DNA of 64,000 nucleotides, taken from assembly GCF_001619985.1 (NCBI RefSeq), contig NW_017264196.1, forward strand, positions 2,046,001 through 2,110,000. Direction: 5' to 3'. Positions 34,571 through 44,585 of this stretch are shown one piece after another. This DNA comes from Xylona heveae TC161. Taxonomy: Eukaryota > Ascomycota > Xylonomycetes > Xylonales > Xylonaceae. Numbering within the stretch: position 1 is the stretch's first letter; each line of letters starts with the position of its first letter. The notes below the pieces were generated by a model that was not told the origin of the DNA, ran no database searches, and was given only the letters and a program-made list of their open reading frames with translations. The position numbers and the translations under genes are program-made.

Positions 34571-37500
34571 TTACTCATCATCCTCGTCCGGCTCGTCCAT
34601 GCCTGCCCACTCCTTGCGGCAATCGACCGCGGTCTTGCGCACGTCGCGTCTCGGGTCGTCCAGCATGGCGAGCAATCGGTGCATGACTTGCGTCTTGTAG
34701 GGAAGCAGAACTTCGTGGCGGATGCGGGTCGGGAAGAGGCCGAGGCATCTTAGGGCCGACTTGCGGACGGTCTGGCGGTATGCGTTAATACCTTGAGCTT
34801 CTCTTGCGAATGCGAATCCTTCATCTTCATGGCTTGTGCAGTACTGCGGTTCAGAAAGACTGCCATGTGCTTCCTGGCGACGATGATGACCATGATGGTT
34901 GACCGTACCACGGTCAAAATTCAGGTCGTCAAGACGTGCAGAATAGGTTGGCGAAACAGAGGGCAGTAATGGAACAAATAATAACCGATATGCAAAACTT
35001 GGTGGAGTCGCTGAAGACGACGACGAAAGCGATGATGACAAAGTACTGATACTTACTGATGGATTAGACGGTTTTACTTCTCCGCACGAAAGGAGCCGCC
35101 CGACAAGGCTGGCGATGTGTCCTTCTAGTCCCTTGGCGTTCTGGACTGCAACGACGGTAATCGTATCGAGAGTGGCCGCGCTAACGCTAGGGTCGTCGAG
35201 GTCGAGACTGCGCAAGAGCAAGGGAAGAAGAGTCTCCAGCTCGGGCATGATGATTTCGCTGGGTACGTCTTTGAGAAGACCCGCAAGGGCGACGAGATAG
35301 TTTGCGCGAGCCGATACTGGGGCGGCTTGGAAGCCAGTAGCGATCCTGGGAGTGCATACGTTAAATACTTTCTGCTTGTGAAGCTTTCTAATAATGGCAT
35401 GGTTAGCCTCAGAAAGTGCGTGGTCTTGTGAAAGCAGCATGTCGAAGCCGCGGGCGATAATCTGGCCATATTCGGCGTCGGCGAGCTGCGAGACGAGGAG
35501 CTCCAGAATGCGCGTAATGGAGGTATCCATGCGGAACACTAGGCCTTTGAGAATCCAGAATGCAACACGGCTGGCGTTTGGTGTTTTGTTTCCCGGCAGT
35601 AGTCCAGAGTCGGGACCGTCGATGATGCTCGCAGGGAGGGCGGCGCCAGTGGGGAAGAATTTGTTGGTGAGGACGGCAAGGGTGCGTAGAAGCGCCATGC
35701 GCACGCCTGGAAGAGTCTCGTCGAGGGCGAGACGGACAATGTCTTGGAAGTATGATTCAATGCCCCAGGTGATATGGTCCAGCTTCACCTAAACTGGTGT
35801 CAGCTCGTGTAGGAGTAAATGGAATTTTGGAGGAGAATTGTACCTTTTTGGTGTTTATCCCTGAGAGCAGGTGAGATGACAAAACAAGAGTTTTTCTCTC
35901 ATTTTCACTTCTCTGATTCGAGAAGGGCACCGGTGTAAAGGAATCCGGAGTCGTGAAGAGACTCCAGACCTGGTTAAGGACTTCAGCCTGTTTGTTTTCG
36001 GGAAGAGCTCGGACGATAAGGTTGCAGAGCCGTCCATGAGCATCGATTACGGCTTCGCTCTGTCTCGCATTTACGGGGCAGCCAGGCTTATTAGCGGTTA
36101 CGATGTCCCTTGTTTGCTCCTCAATGACCATTCTAAAATAAAGGTCCAATGATAGATCCTGCGAGAGGTCTGGTCGACTAAAAATGTGTCTTAATGTTGA
36201 CAAGATGGAAAGAGCATATTCGGAAGACGAGCCATTATTAAGAATGTCGCCAAGCTTTGAGAGCAACCTCCGTTGAATGAGGATGAATATCGTCTTCTCT
36301 ACACTCAGCTCAGCCAAGATCTCCAAACTAGGCACGTAAGTGAGCATTTGACCATGGTCTGCGCTCTGTGGTAGCTGCGCCATGAACTTGGGAATGCTAA
36401 TCTCAAGAATAGGATCAGATTTGTATTTTGAGATTTGGACAAGCGCCTCAATTGCTTCCTTTTGAAGCCTGTCCTCTCCCGTCGATTCTTCCAGCGCGAC
36501 ATCGTTCAGATACTGGACAACAAGCCCGATCTCGTCACGATCCAGGAAGCCGAAGATGCGGCACATCTGGAGCAAACCCTTCAGCGCAACAATGCGGAAT
36601 GACACTTCGCCTTTCGAGGTTCCCATTAAAGCCGGGCTAAAGACCTCAAGCATCTTCTCCTTGAAAGGCTGAAGTGGGTTGTAGACTGCAGACCGTGGCT
36701 GTTGCGGAGCCCATGTACCCCATACTCTGGTATTGGCTTCTAAAAGTTCCACAAGAACCTCGAGCAATCCTCTCTGCTTGGCGATACTGTCCGCAGTCCT
36801 ATAGAGCTCATATAGAGGAGGCATCACATCTTTGATGACCATGAGATAAGCATTCTCGCCAGCAGCAGCAATAGTTGCCAAAATTCGACTGGCAGCCTTG
36901 GCCTGCTTCTGCTGTGGATCCTGGATGCCTTGGTTGCATTCTTTAGTGATTGGCGCAGTGTATTGACCAAGGTATGACTTTGTTTCTCCAAAGTTTGACT
37001 CAAATGAAAGACCAGTGGCGATTGAACGGAGTGCGTTGAGGGCATCATCGGCCAGGTTTTCCTCCTGGACATTGAAGATCTCGTATTTCAGAGAATCCCA
37101 GAGAGGAATGGAGTATCTAGAAAGGACCCTAGAGCCGTAGGATAGCGCGCATGCGGATATTGTCTGCATAACATCTTTCTGTTTTCCAGTTTCAGCAAAC
37201 GACTCAAGGCTGATATTGAAAAGAAGTGCCAACCTTGACATTAGGAGATGTGGAGTCCAACTTATCAATCAAAGCCGGTATGGCAAATGGGGCAAAGTCA
37301 CCAGTAGCTGCAACGCATGCGCGAAGACGCTCCTTGAGATCTTGTGCAGTAATTTTGTAGGGATCGTTTGGCGGCGGCCTGAAGGTAATTGGGAAATAGC
37401 AAAATACGGACTCATAGAGGGGCTTGATATACGTTAGCAAAGTACAATGAACATAGAACAAGGAATGCTTACTTCGGCGAACTGAGTAATTTGCCATTCC

Positions 37501-38375
37501 ACCATGATCACTTTCATAAAGGAAAAGATGATCATGAGATTGCGAGGATCTTTTTCGCCGCTGACGAGGTCTATCACGCCAGGGATGACCTGCTCTTGAA
37601 TGTCGACGAGTGCTTTACTTTTGTCAGGACGATCATCTTTATATTGAAAACTTGAGACATACAGGTGCGATGAACCGCCAGGAGATAGTCCACCAAAACG
37701 TAAACAGCATATCTATCCGATTGGGGCGATCGCTGCAGATCTTCAATTGAATCCAGTAGTCTGCATATATTTAAGCTCTATATTCTTCCTAAACCTCCTT
37801 GAGGGTACCTACCTCGACGTGATGCTTTGTACCAGCGCGTCATCTGCTCTGCCCGTCCGTAACAGCTCCTGGAGACCTTCGGCGGCGTATTCAAGCTTAG
37901 GCCCATCTTTTATACAGGACAGATACCAGGTTGCAAGTACCTCGGCTTTGCGTAAAGGAGAAGCATGAGTAAGAAGTTTTCTGAGTCTATTCGAATCCAT
38001 ATTGACAGGTTGACATACTCTGTTGCCTACTGAGAAATCTCGAGGGCAATGCGGCTAAAACAGTGGAGAGGTAGGCGATGGCTGAGAAGTGAGGCTTCAT
38101 TAGTGCAAGACCGTGGTTGAGCGGGGCAACCAATACACACCATTGCTGCGTATTTCGACATTCTCTTCGGTCAGATAAGGTCCCAATTCCTGTACAACGT
38201 TGAGAATCCCCGATTCCTTCGTCTCGAGTCCTAAGTCTTAGGTTTAGCCAATCTGTGACTGTCAAGCAAGTATTCTGCACAATTCCTCACGTTTAGCTGT
38301 CGACGCAGCTATCTCCCGTGCCTCTGTCTTATCATTCTTACTGTAAGCCAATAAGAATAATTGGACCTCAGACAT
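34571..38375 (-). CDS. MMS19: MMS19/Met18, CIA targeting-complex HEAT-repeat protein
   Basis: Model exons on the minus strand: 38291-38375, 38141-38230, 38019-38081, 37813-37945, 37663-37760, 37473-37636, 37234-37422, 35844-37178, 35057-35788 and 34571-34843, about 1053 residues. The N-terminal MMS19 domain reads STAKRLETKESGILNVVQEL, PSRFLSRQQTEVLATWYL, then VSGEKDPRNLMII and CYFPITFRPPPNDPYKITA. The HEAT-rich C terminus ends AMLDDPRRDVRKTAVDCRKE with an acidic tail. MMS19 is the adaptor that delivers Fe-S clusters to cytosolic and nuclear targets such as DNA polymerases and XPD. Two joins are unusual: the gap between exons 37663-37760 and 37473-37636 is only 26 nt, and the last intron (34844-35056) is 213 nt with no stop codon, so it could be retained, giving about 1124 residues. 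An upstream in-frame ATG at 38453 is possible, but MSEVQLFLLA at 38375 fits the family better. Confidence 0.9.
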
Positions 38376-38780
38376 GATGAGGTGCGAATTGCATGGAGCA
38401 GTCTCGTCCACACGCAAACGAATAATTGCAGTCCCATTTCCGCGGCGGGACAATATTCGGTGCCGCCTTTGACGTCAAGGTTTTTCCGGCCGGATCAATT
38501 TCTTGTCTTATCTGATTTTTATCGATAACTCTCCGCCGAAATTTTTGGGCGGCATCGGAACTTCACCCTAAAAGTCTTGTCCCCCGCGTGCATCCCCCCC
38601 ACTTTGATGAATTGATCTGAATCACGTCTTCTGGCAATTACGCTCCATTGGCAAACAGTGTTTGCCTGTGGCAGTATTCCAATAATACATTCTGCGGGGT
38701 TTCAATCTTATTTGACCCCGCTCACTTTCCCGCCTAAATTCTAGAGAGTTTCTGACTCGCTTCGCTGGAAATCATTCAAA
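38376..38780. promoter_or_regulatory. Bidirectional promoter region of MMS19 and MTD1
   Basis: 405 bp between divergent starts. It contains CGGGACAA, CCGGCCGGATCA, GACGTCAAGG (a CRE-like TGACGTCA core with one mismatch) and a C-rich run at 38597-38604. None can be assigned to a regulator from sequence alone. Confidence 0.5.
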
Positions 38781-40188
38781 ATGGCGGCCGCAGACGCTCC
38801 TGCTGGCTGCAAAGTCGTGCTCGCCAGCACCGTCGCAAAGTCTCTCTCTTCAGAGGTTCAGGAGGGCCTGAATCAAGTAGGAAAGGCTCCTCTGCTTGTG
38901 GGATTCCTTGCCAACCACGACCCGGCTGCCCGCATGTACGCAGACTGGACTGGAAAGACATGTAGGGAAAGGTGAGTTCATTGTGGTTGAAGTGTTTAAT
39001 TGCTTCGGTGTTTTTTTATTTTATTTTATTTTGTTTAATTTATTTCAGTTTTAAAAGCATCTTACTCCAATTTATCGTTCTGAGTCTTTGCCTTATTTTG
39101 ATCATAATGTCACCTGATCCACAATCGCAACAAATTCCGAGATATTGTTTGTTTTTGGGAATTGAATTTTTCTCCCTTTCTCTTCTGAAACTTCCATATT
39201 ATCAATCCGTTTAAACATTTTCTATGATATTTGCCTTTGAGCATTGGACGCTTCCGCTAACATGGGCTAGCGGTTTCGAGTTCGACCTCCGTCAGGTGGA
39301 CAAGGAGGAGCTCGAAGACCAGATCTTGGCGGCCAACCAGGACGACAAGGTTGACGGTATCATCGTCTATTATCCTATTTTTGGCAACCGTCAGGACCAG
39401 TATCTCCAGCAGATTGTCGACATCAACAAGGACGTTGAGGGCCTTAGCCACCGATATGTCTTCAACATGTACCAGAACATTCGTTTCCTTGACGAGGCCA
39501 AGCTCCAGAAGAGTATCCTTCCCTGTACTCCCCTAGCCATTGTCAAGATTCTTGAGTACCTCCACGTCTACAACCCCGTTCTCCCCTACGGCAACCGTCT
39601 CTTTGGCCACAACATCACCGTTGTCAACCGCTCGGAAGTTGTTGGTAGACCGTTGGCTGCTCTGCTGGCCAATGACGGTGCTAATGTCTACTCTGTCGAC
39701 ATTGCCAACATCCAAAATTTCACTCGTGGCTCCGGTATCAAGAAAAAGCGCCATGAGGTCCACGACAAGGACGGCTGGAAGCTTGAGGACTGCGTGCCTT
39801 TGAGTGATGTTGTCATTAGTGGTGTGCCCGGCGACAAGTTCAAGTTCCCTACACAACTGCTCAGAGATGGTGCTGTCTGCATCAATTTCTCAAGCGAAAA
39901 GGTCAGTACTTATGGTTAAACTTAAATTTCCAATGGCGCTAACGAATGTCTAGAACTTCGGCCCCGAGGTCAAGGAGAAGGCCTCAATCTATGTCCCTGC
40001 CATCGGCAAGGTCACCATCTGCGTTCTCCAGAGAAACCTCCTGGTAAGTATCCATGCATAACATAGAAGCAGCCAAAAGCAGCTAACAATCATCGTAGAG
40101 ATTGATTCAAAACCGGAGAGGGCCTTCTGTTCCATCTGGAACTGCCACGGAGAAGCCCGGAACCCTTGAGGCGCTTACGGAGTCATGA
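38781..40188 (+). CDS. MTD1: NAD-dependent methylenetetrahydrofolate dehydrogenase
   Basis: Four exons, 38781-38971, 39271-39901, 39954-40043 and 40099-40188, give 333 residues. The first intron is long (299 nt) and T-rich, with a clear GCTAAC branch site before TAG. Family hallmarks are CKVVLASTVAKSLSSEVQE at the N terminus, DGIIVYYPIFGNRQDQYLQQ (folate site with the catalytic-region YYPIFG), PCTPLAIVKILEYL, the dinucleotide-binding NRSEVVGRPLAALLANDGA, and VISGVPGDKFKFPT. The protein matches yeast Mtd1 in length and lacks the synthetase domain of C1-tetrahydrofolate synthase. It oxidises 5,10-methylene-THF to methenyl-THF in the cytosol, feeding one-carbon units to purine synthesis. Confidence 0.95.
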
Positions 40189-40370
40189 TGTAAAAGAAAT
40201 CCATATGAATTTATTATTAGCTTAGAACGAATATCAAAATCTTTTGAATGAATTCGATTTTTTAAATTTCAAGCAAAAACGGTGGCTAATGCCGTACAAT
40301 CTTCTTTTCCCTTTACCCCAACGCCTTGCCCAAATGTCACGTCAGATACAGGAGATGAAAGAGTTATGCT

Positions 40371-41475
40371 TCAGTGCTTCGTCCGCTTCGACGTAGTGTC
40401 ATCGTCTGACACCAAGTCCTCCTCATCATCATCATCATCATCGTCGGATTCGGCCTCCGCAGCTCTGCTTCTCTTGAGGCCCTTCATCTTTCTCGTCTGC
40501 AGCTCGCCGAGATCCTGCTTGCCAAGGTGGATTCTGCCGACCTTGTCGCCAACAATGTCCGTCTCGACATTCTTCTTTGACTTCGGCTGTATCATTGTCA
40601 GCAATTGCACTTGCAAAAATACATTACTATGAGGGGATGTAATACCTCAAGACCCTTGGGTTTCCTAAGAGCATCCTTCATCATCGACTCATCGGCCTCC
40701 TTGACACGGCCCACCCTGAAGTCCATTCGGGGACCCATCTCCTCAATCTCAACACGCGGCAACTTCTGTCCGCTTCTCTTCGTCCGGATCAGATACACGC
40801 GCAAGTGGATCTTTGGTGGGGGCTGTCCATCGACCTCTTCTCCGGCCGAAATGGATACCATATACTGCAATCCCTCGACATCAACGGTCTGGGTCTCTTC
40901 GCCGCGGAAGAAATCAGTGAAAACACTCTTCGCAAGTGTATAAGCGTTGGGCGTTGGCGAGTCGAAAGGCGTGCCCGAGAAGACCATCAGAGGCTTGAGG
41001 CCGACAGCGCACTTCTTGTTCTTGAATTGAGCCAAGGTGCGGAAGGAGTCGGGCTCCAGATACAACTCCAGCATGTCAAGGACCTTATAGTTGAATAACC
41101 GAACGAGGGTCATGCAGTGCGCTCGCTTCTTCGAGTGAGCACCAAAGACCATCAAACTGCAGTCGTTCTTCTCGCTGAAGAACTCGAGAGACGAGACATC
41201 CTCAAAAGGGTGGATGGCGTTCTTCTTGGTAAAGCGAACGGACAGAGTGCGCTTGAGCGAGTAGAGGTCGGTCATAGCCAGCTGCACAATTTCGCTGCAA
41301 GAAGTTCCACGGAGAAAGAGACATTTCTTCGGATTTTCATGCACCTGGGGCGCCTTCTTTTCGAGCGCACGCTTGGAGCGCGCATTGCGCGGTTGGCTAA
41401 CAAAAAGGATGTCAATTCCGAGATCTGCCAGTAAAGCTGAAAAATCATGACAGTAACTTACATTTGCCGGAGCAT
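40371..41475 (-). CDS. RPF2: Ribosome production factor 2 (Brix domain)
   Basis: Three exons, 41462-41475, 40646-41396 and 40371-40586, give 326 residues. The start MLRQIQPRNARSKRALEKK uses a 14-nt first exon; the frame remaining open further upstream is not needed. The Brix domain runs to about residue 235, with CLFLRGTSCSEIVQLAMTDL, LYSLKRTLSVRFTKKNAIHP, NDCSLMVFGAHSKKRAHCM and KPLMVFSGTPFD. The conserved PRVEIEEMGPRMDFRVGR block follows. The C terminus is basic then acidic (KGLKRSRAAEAESDDDDDDD). Rpf2 works with Rrs1 to load 5S RNP into the 60S pre-ribosome. The gene is convergent with MTD1 and divergent from the glutaredoxin gene. Confidence 0.94.
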
Positions 41476-42050
41476 GATGGCGGCAGAACGGTATGTAGAG
41501 GTTTCGGTGATGAAATTGCGAGAAATACTCAGCCAGACGAATCCGATGGCTTTTGCCCCAGAAATTGCTGAAACTTTTGTTTTCGCCTGGAAAAATGTCC
41601 TGTCTGATCATCTGATTAGATAAAACACCGATAATCAGATGGCGACATCGATCAGCTCGCATGAATGATGGAATCTTTCTCCGGTCTTCGGCCGCAGCGA
41701 AATACTTTTGGCAAGAAAGTTTCCAAGAGAATCGTTCCAGCAATTGTGGCCAGCAAGGGATATCTATGTTATCTACGTAGTCAATAGAAATATATTTGAT
41801 CAGTCAATTAATTCTTTTTTTTTTCTTCTGAGGGAAGCGCATTTTTTGATCCGTAATCAATACCCCCGCGGGGAAGCTTTCTGGCCGCTGCATTAATAAA
41901 TGTTCCCCACCACCATTTGACACGCCTCCCGCCACTGAAACTCCTACCATCTACAAAAGCAATAAACTTCCTACGAAACACTCCTCTTACACAAACTCTA
42001 CGAAGTTACGAAAAGTCTCACAACTGATTGTTATCCCATCCTCCGTCACA
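41476..42050. promoter_or_regulatory. Bidirectional promoter region of RPF2 and GRX3/4
   Basis: 575 bp between divergent starts. A T-rich run lies near 41813-41825. 41930-42000 has the CA/CT-rich composition of a fungal 5' leader. The frame reading leftward from 41743 is an open extension of the second RPF2 exon and is not taken as coding. Confidence 0.5.
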
Positions 42051-42968
42051 ATGTCGACCGTCACTGAAGTCACCACCATCGATGCCTTCAACCAACACAG
42101 GTCTTCGCTGCCGGCGTCGACTCTGTTGGTGCTCAACTTCCATACGCCATGGGCCGCACCTTGCGCGCAGATGGCCACTGTCCTTGCGACCCTAGCCTCC
42201 TCGTTCCCCGCCACAAGCCCGCCCACAGTCTCTTTCCTCTCCATCAACGCTGAGGAGCTCCCCGATATCTCAGAGGACTTCGACGTTACCGCTGTTCCTT
42301 TCCTCGTCCTCCTTCGCGACGGCAATGTCCTTGAGACTGTGAGCGGCAGCGACGCATCCAAGGTCCGAGATGCAATTGAGCGACACGCCGGAGCTGGCGC
42401 AGACGGCGCTGGAAAGACACAGCTGCCTCCTCTCCAGCAGGTGACCCCCCGGGCTGCTGCTGAGCCCGCTCCCACCACCAACGGCGCGACCAAAGATCTC
42501 AGCGGCTATGCGCCTACCGCTAACGATCCCGCTACTGCTCCCGCGATGACCGACCCGGCTCAATCCTCGAAGGAAGAGCTCTTTGCGCGTCTCACAGAAT
42601 TGGTCAAGGCTGCGCCGGTCATGCTCTTTATGAAGGGCTCCCCGAGCGCTCCCCAGTGCGGTTTCTCGCGCCAGCTCGTGGGTCTCTTGCGTGAGAACAG
42701 CGTTCGCTATGGCTTTTTCAACATTCTTGCCGATGACGATGTGCGCCAGGGTCTGAAGGAATTCGCTGACTGGCCTACTTTCCCTCAATTGTGGGTAGGC
42801 GGCGAACTTGTGGGTGGATTGGACATTGTGAGTGCTGATTTCCCTTCTTAAACTTCCAGCTTTCATCGTCAAATCTAATCAATTCTTTTTCAAAACGATT
42901 AGGTCAAGGAGGAGTTTGCCAATGATCCCGATTTCCTCAAGGACTACAGCGTCAAGGCCTCTGCTTGA
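42051..42968 (+). CDS. GRX4: Monothiol glutaredoxin of the Grx3/Grx4 class
   Basis: Two exons, 42051-42827 and 42903-42968, give 280 residues. An N-terminal thioredoxin-like domain has WAAPC at 34-38 in place of the redox-active WCGPC. A Pro/Ala-rich linker (about 120-185) leads to a single glutaredoxin domain with the monothiol CGFS at 203-206. Other conserved blocks are APVMLFMKGSPSAPQCGFSR, the WPTFPQLWVGGELVGGLDIV glutathione and cluster site, and EEFANDPDF. Proteins of this class bind a bridging [2Fe-2S] cluster with glutathione. They pass iron to cellular enzymes and regulate iron-responsive transcription factors (Aft1 in yeast, HapX/SreA in filamentous fungi). It is divergent from RPF2. 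Confidence 0.94.
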
Positions 42969-43391
42969 ACGACCGAAATCTTCTATTATTTTTCCCTTCT
43001 GTAACCCAACTATATCCATCGACCCGACACACCAGGTCATCCCCGTATGCTTCGCTTCCACGAGCTGAACGGTGAACCTGGAAGTCTTGCAAACTGGCCA
43101 GGTCGGACCCAACGACTCTTCATGGTGCACAACCAAGATCATTTTCCTTCAATTTCACATTGTGAGCATTTCTGTATCATGAGTTTGAAAATTCGAGGTG
43201 GACGGGCGAGTCGTTTTGTTTAGGGACGATTTCCATTGCTGCGCTGGCTTTATTACGTTTCATGATAATGTTATATAGAATATTAAGCGACGCTATCAGC
43301 GTTTCTTAATGCAAGATTAATGTCGTTGTCCGTTCATCATTAGCATCCAGAGAGTATTTCCAATTTCACATTGCGCTTGGATATATTACCA
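42969..43391. other. Convergent 3' flanks
   Basis: 423 bp between the ends of the glutaredoxin gene and the next minus-strand gene. Nothing beyond 3' untranslated sequence is visible. Confidence 0.55.
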
Positions 43392-44585
43392 TCACAGGTG
43401 CGCCAATATCAAGCCCAACCTCCGCACGGCCCTTCCTGCCATTGTATCATGGTCGTCCTTTCTTGCCTGCTCGATTTCTTCTCTCGCATCCTTGACAATA
43501 GGTAACAAATCGCCCCACACTTCATCTGTGTACCGGTTCAGCACGCCTTCCCATTCATTCAGCCACTGCTCCCGCTCCGCTGGGGAACGATATGCACTTG
43601 TCCAAGGAGAATCCTGCATGCTTCGCCTGCCATCCACTTCGCCAAATTCTGGGACCATATCTACTGGATTCGTCTGCTCCATTACCCGATGTTCCGGCGG
43701 CGGTGGAAAGAGTGTGCGTATCCGCTCCACTTCTTCCTTGGGGATATTGTGATGAAATAATTCTTCCACCGAGTATGGATGCTGGTCCTGCGCTAAAGAA
43801 TCTGCTTCAGCAAAAGACGATGAAGGAACGTCCTCGAGATTGAGATTCGGATCGGCCAGGAGTTTGACTACTTCTGCGCCATCCTGTGGATTGATACCAT
43901 GCTGCATCTCTTGCGGCGAGGTTGGACGAGATTTCTGCCGGCGCTGATCAATGATGTACTGTTGATGCTGGACGTGCTGATGGTTGATAAGGTGGGCGTT
44001 TAGATCGTGGTAATACCATGCAGTTTGGGGATCGTATTGTGGCGGTTGCTCTCTATATACGTGTTTCTCCTGCGGTGGTTGTGTCACGGTTTGTCCGGGG
44101 TACGGCAACGCAAAGTGGCTATCTTCTAAAATGGTTCCATGCAATTCGACATCGTTATCCCCATTCCATTTGGAAAAGAATTGCTCAAAATCTTGATGTA
44201 TTTGGTCATGTGATGAGCTTGGTTGTGACCGGAAAGATTGAAACGCAGGGCCTGAACCCGCATCATGAGAAGCTGATAAACTTGAAGAAGATCCAGTAAG
44301 CGGTTGAGACAATGACGAAAAGTGTTCTGACTGAGATGCGGATGAAGATGATGCTTGTTGTCCTTTTGATCCATTGGACAGGGCAGATGCGAATGTAGAA
44401 GAAGCTGTACTGGGATGCTGATTCGTAAAAGTATCTCTAGCAAGGCCAGATGCAGAGGATGCTATGCGTGATGAGAGTGAAGAGGAGCTTTCGGGATTTT
44501 GTGTTGCTCTAGGGTGGTTGCGTAGTGGTCGTTTAGCCAGCTTTGAGGGGTTAGTATCTTGCTGAAGGTTGGTCGAACGATCCAT
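43392..44585 (-). CDS. Uncharacterised Ser/Gln-rich protein, 397 aa
   Basis: A single long frame from ATG 44585 to 43392. I do not recognise the family. The first 120 residues are Ser-rich and disordered (SSSSLSSRIASSASGL, SHDAGSGPAFQSF). The middle is Gln/His-rich (HDLNAHLINHQHVQHQQYII). The C-terminal half looks more conserved: YSVEELFHHNIPKEEVERIR, TLFPPPPEHRVMEQTN, WTSAYRSPAEREQWLNEWEG and VLNRYTDEVWGDLLPIVKDA, followed by a charged helix. The Trp-rich segment WLNEWEGVLNRYTDEVWGDL is the best candidate for a binding motif. No signal or membrane segment is seen. It is divergent from the PP2A B55 gene, 1.9 kb away. Confidence 0.75.
   Translation of the reverse strand: MDRSTNLQQDTNPSKLAKRPLRNHPRATQNPESSSSLSSRIASSASGLARDTFTNQHPSTASSTFASALSNGSKGQQASSSSASQSEHFSSLSQPLTGSSSSLSASHDAGSGPAFQSFRSQPSSSHDQIHQDFEQFFSKWNGDNDVELHGTILEDSHFALPYPGQTVTQPPQEKHVYREQPPQYDPQTAWYYHDLNAHLINHQHVQHQQYIIDQRRQKSRPTSPQEMQHGINPQDGAEVVKLLADPNLNLEDVPSSSFAEADSLAQDQHPYSVEELFHHNIPKEEVERIRTLFPPPPEHRVMEQTNPVDMVPEFGEVDGRRSMQDSPWTSAYRSPAEREQWLNEWEGVLNRYTDEVWGDLLPIVKDAREEIEQARKDDHDTMAGRAVRRLGLILAHL

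Noticed and set aside
37809-38000. Start of MMS19 at the ATG at 38000
   Set aside because: Three further exons upstream (38019-38375) encode the conserved MMS19 N terminus and join in frame.
40598-41743. Extended N terminus for RPF2
   Set aside because: The long upstream frame is not Brix-like. A 14-nt first exon with canonical splice sites gives the family-typical start MLRQIQPRNARSKR.
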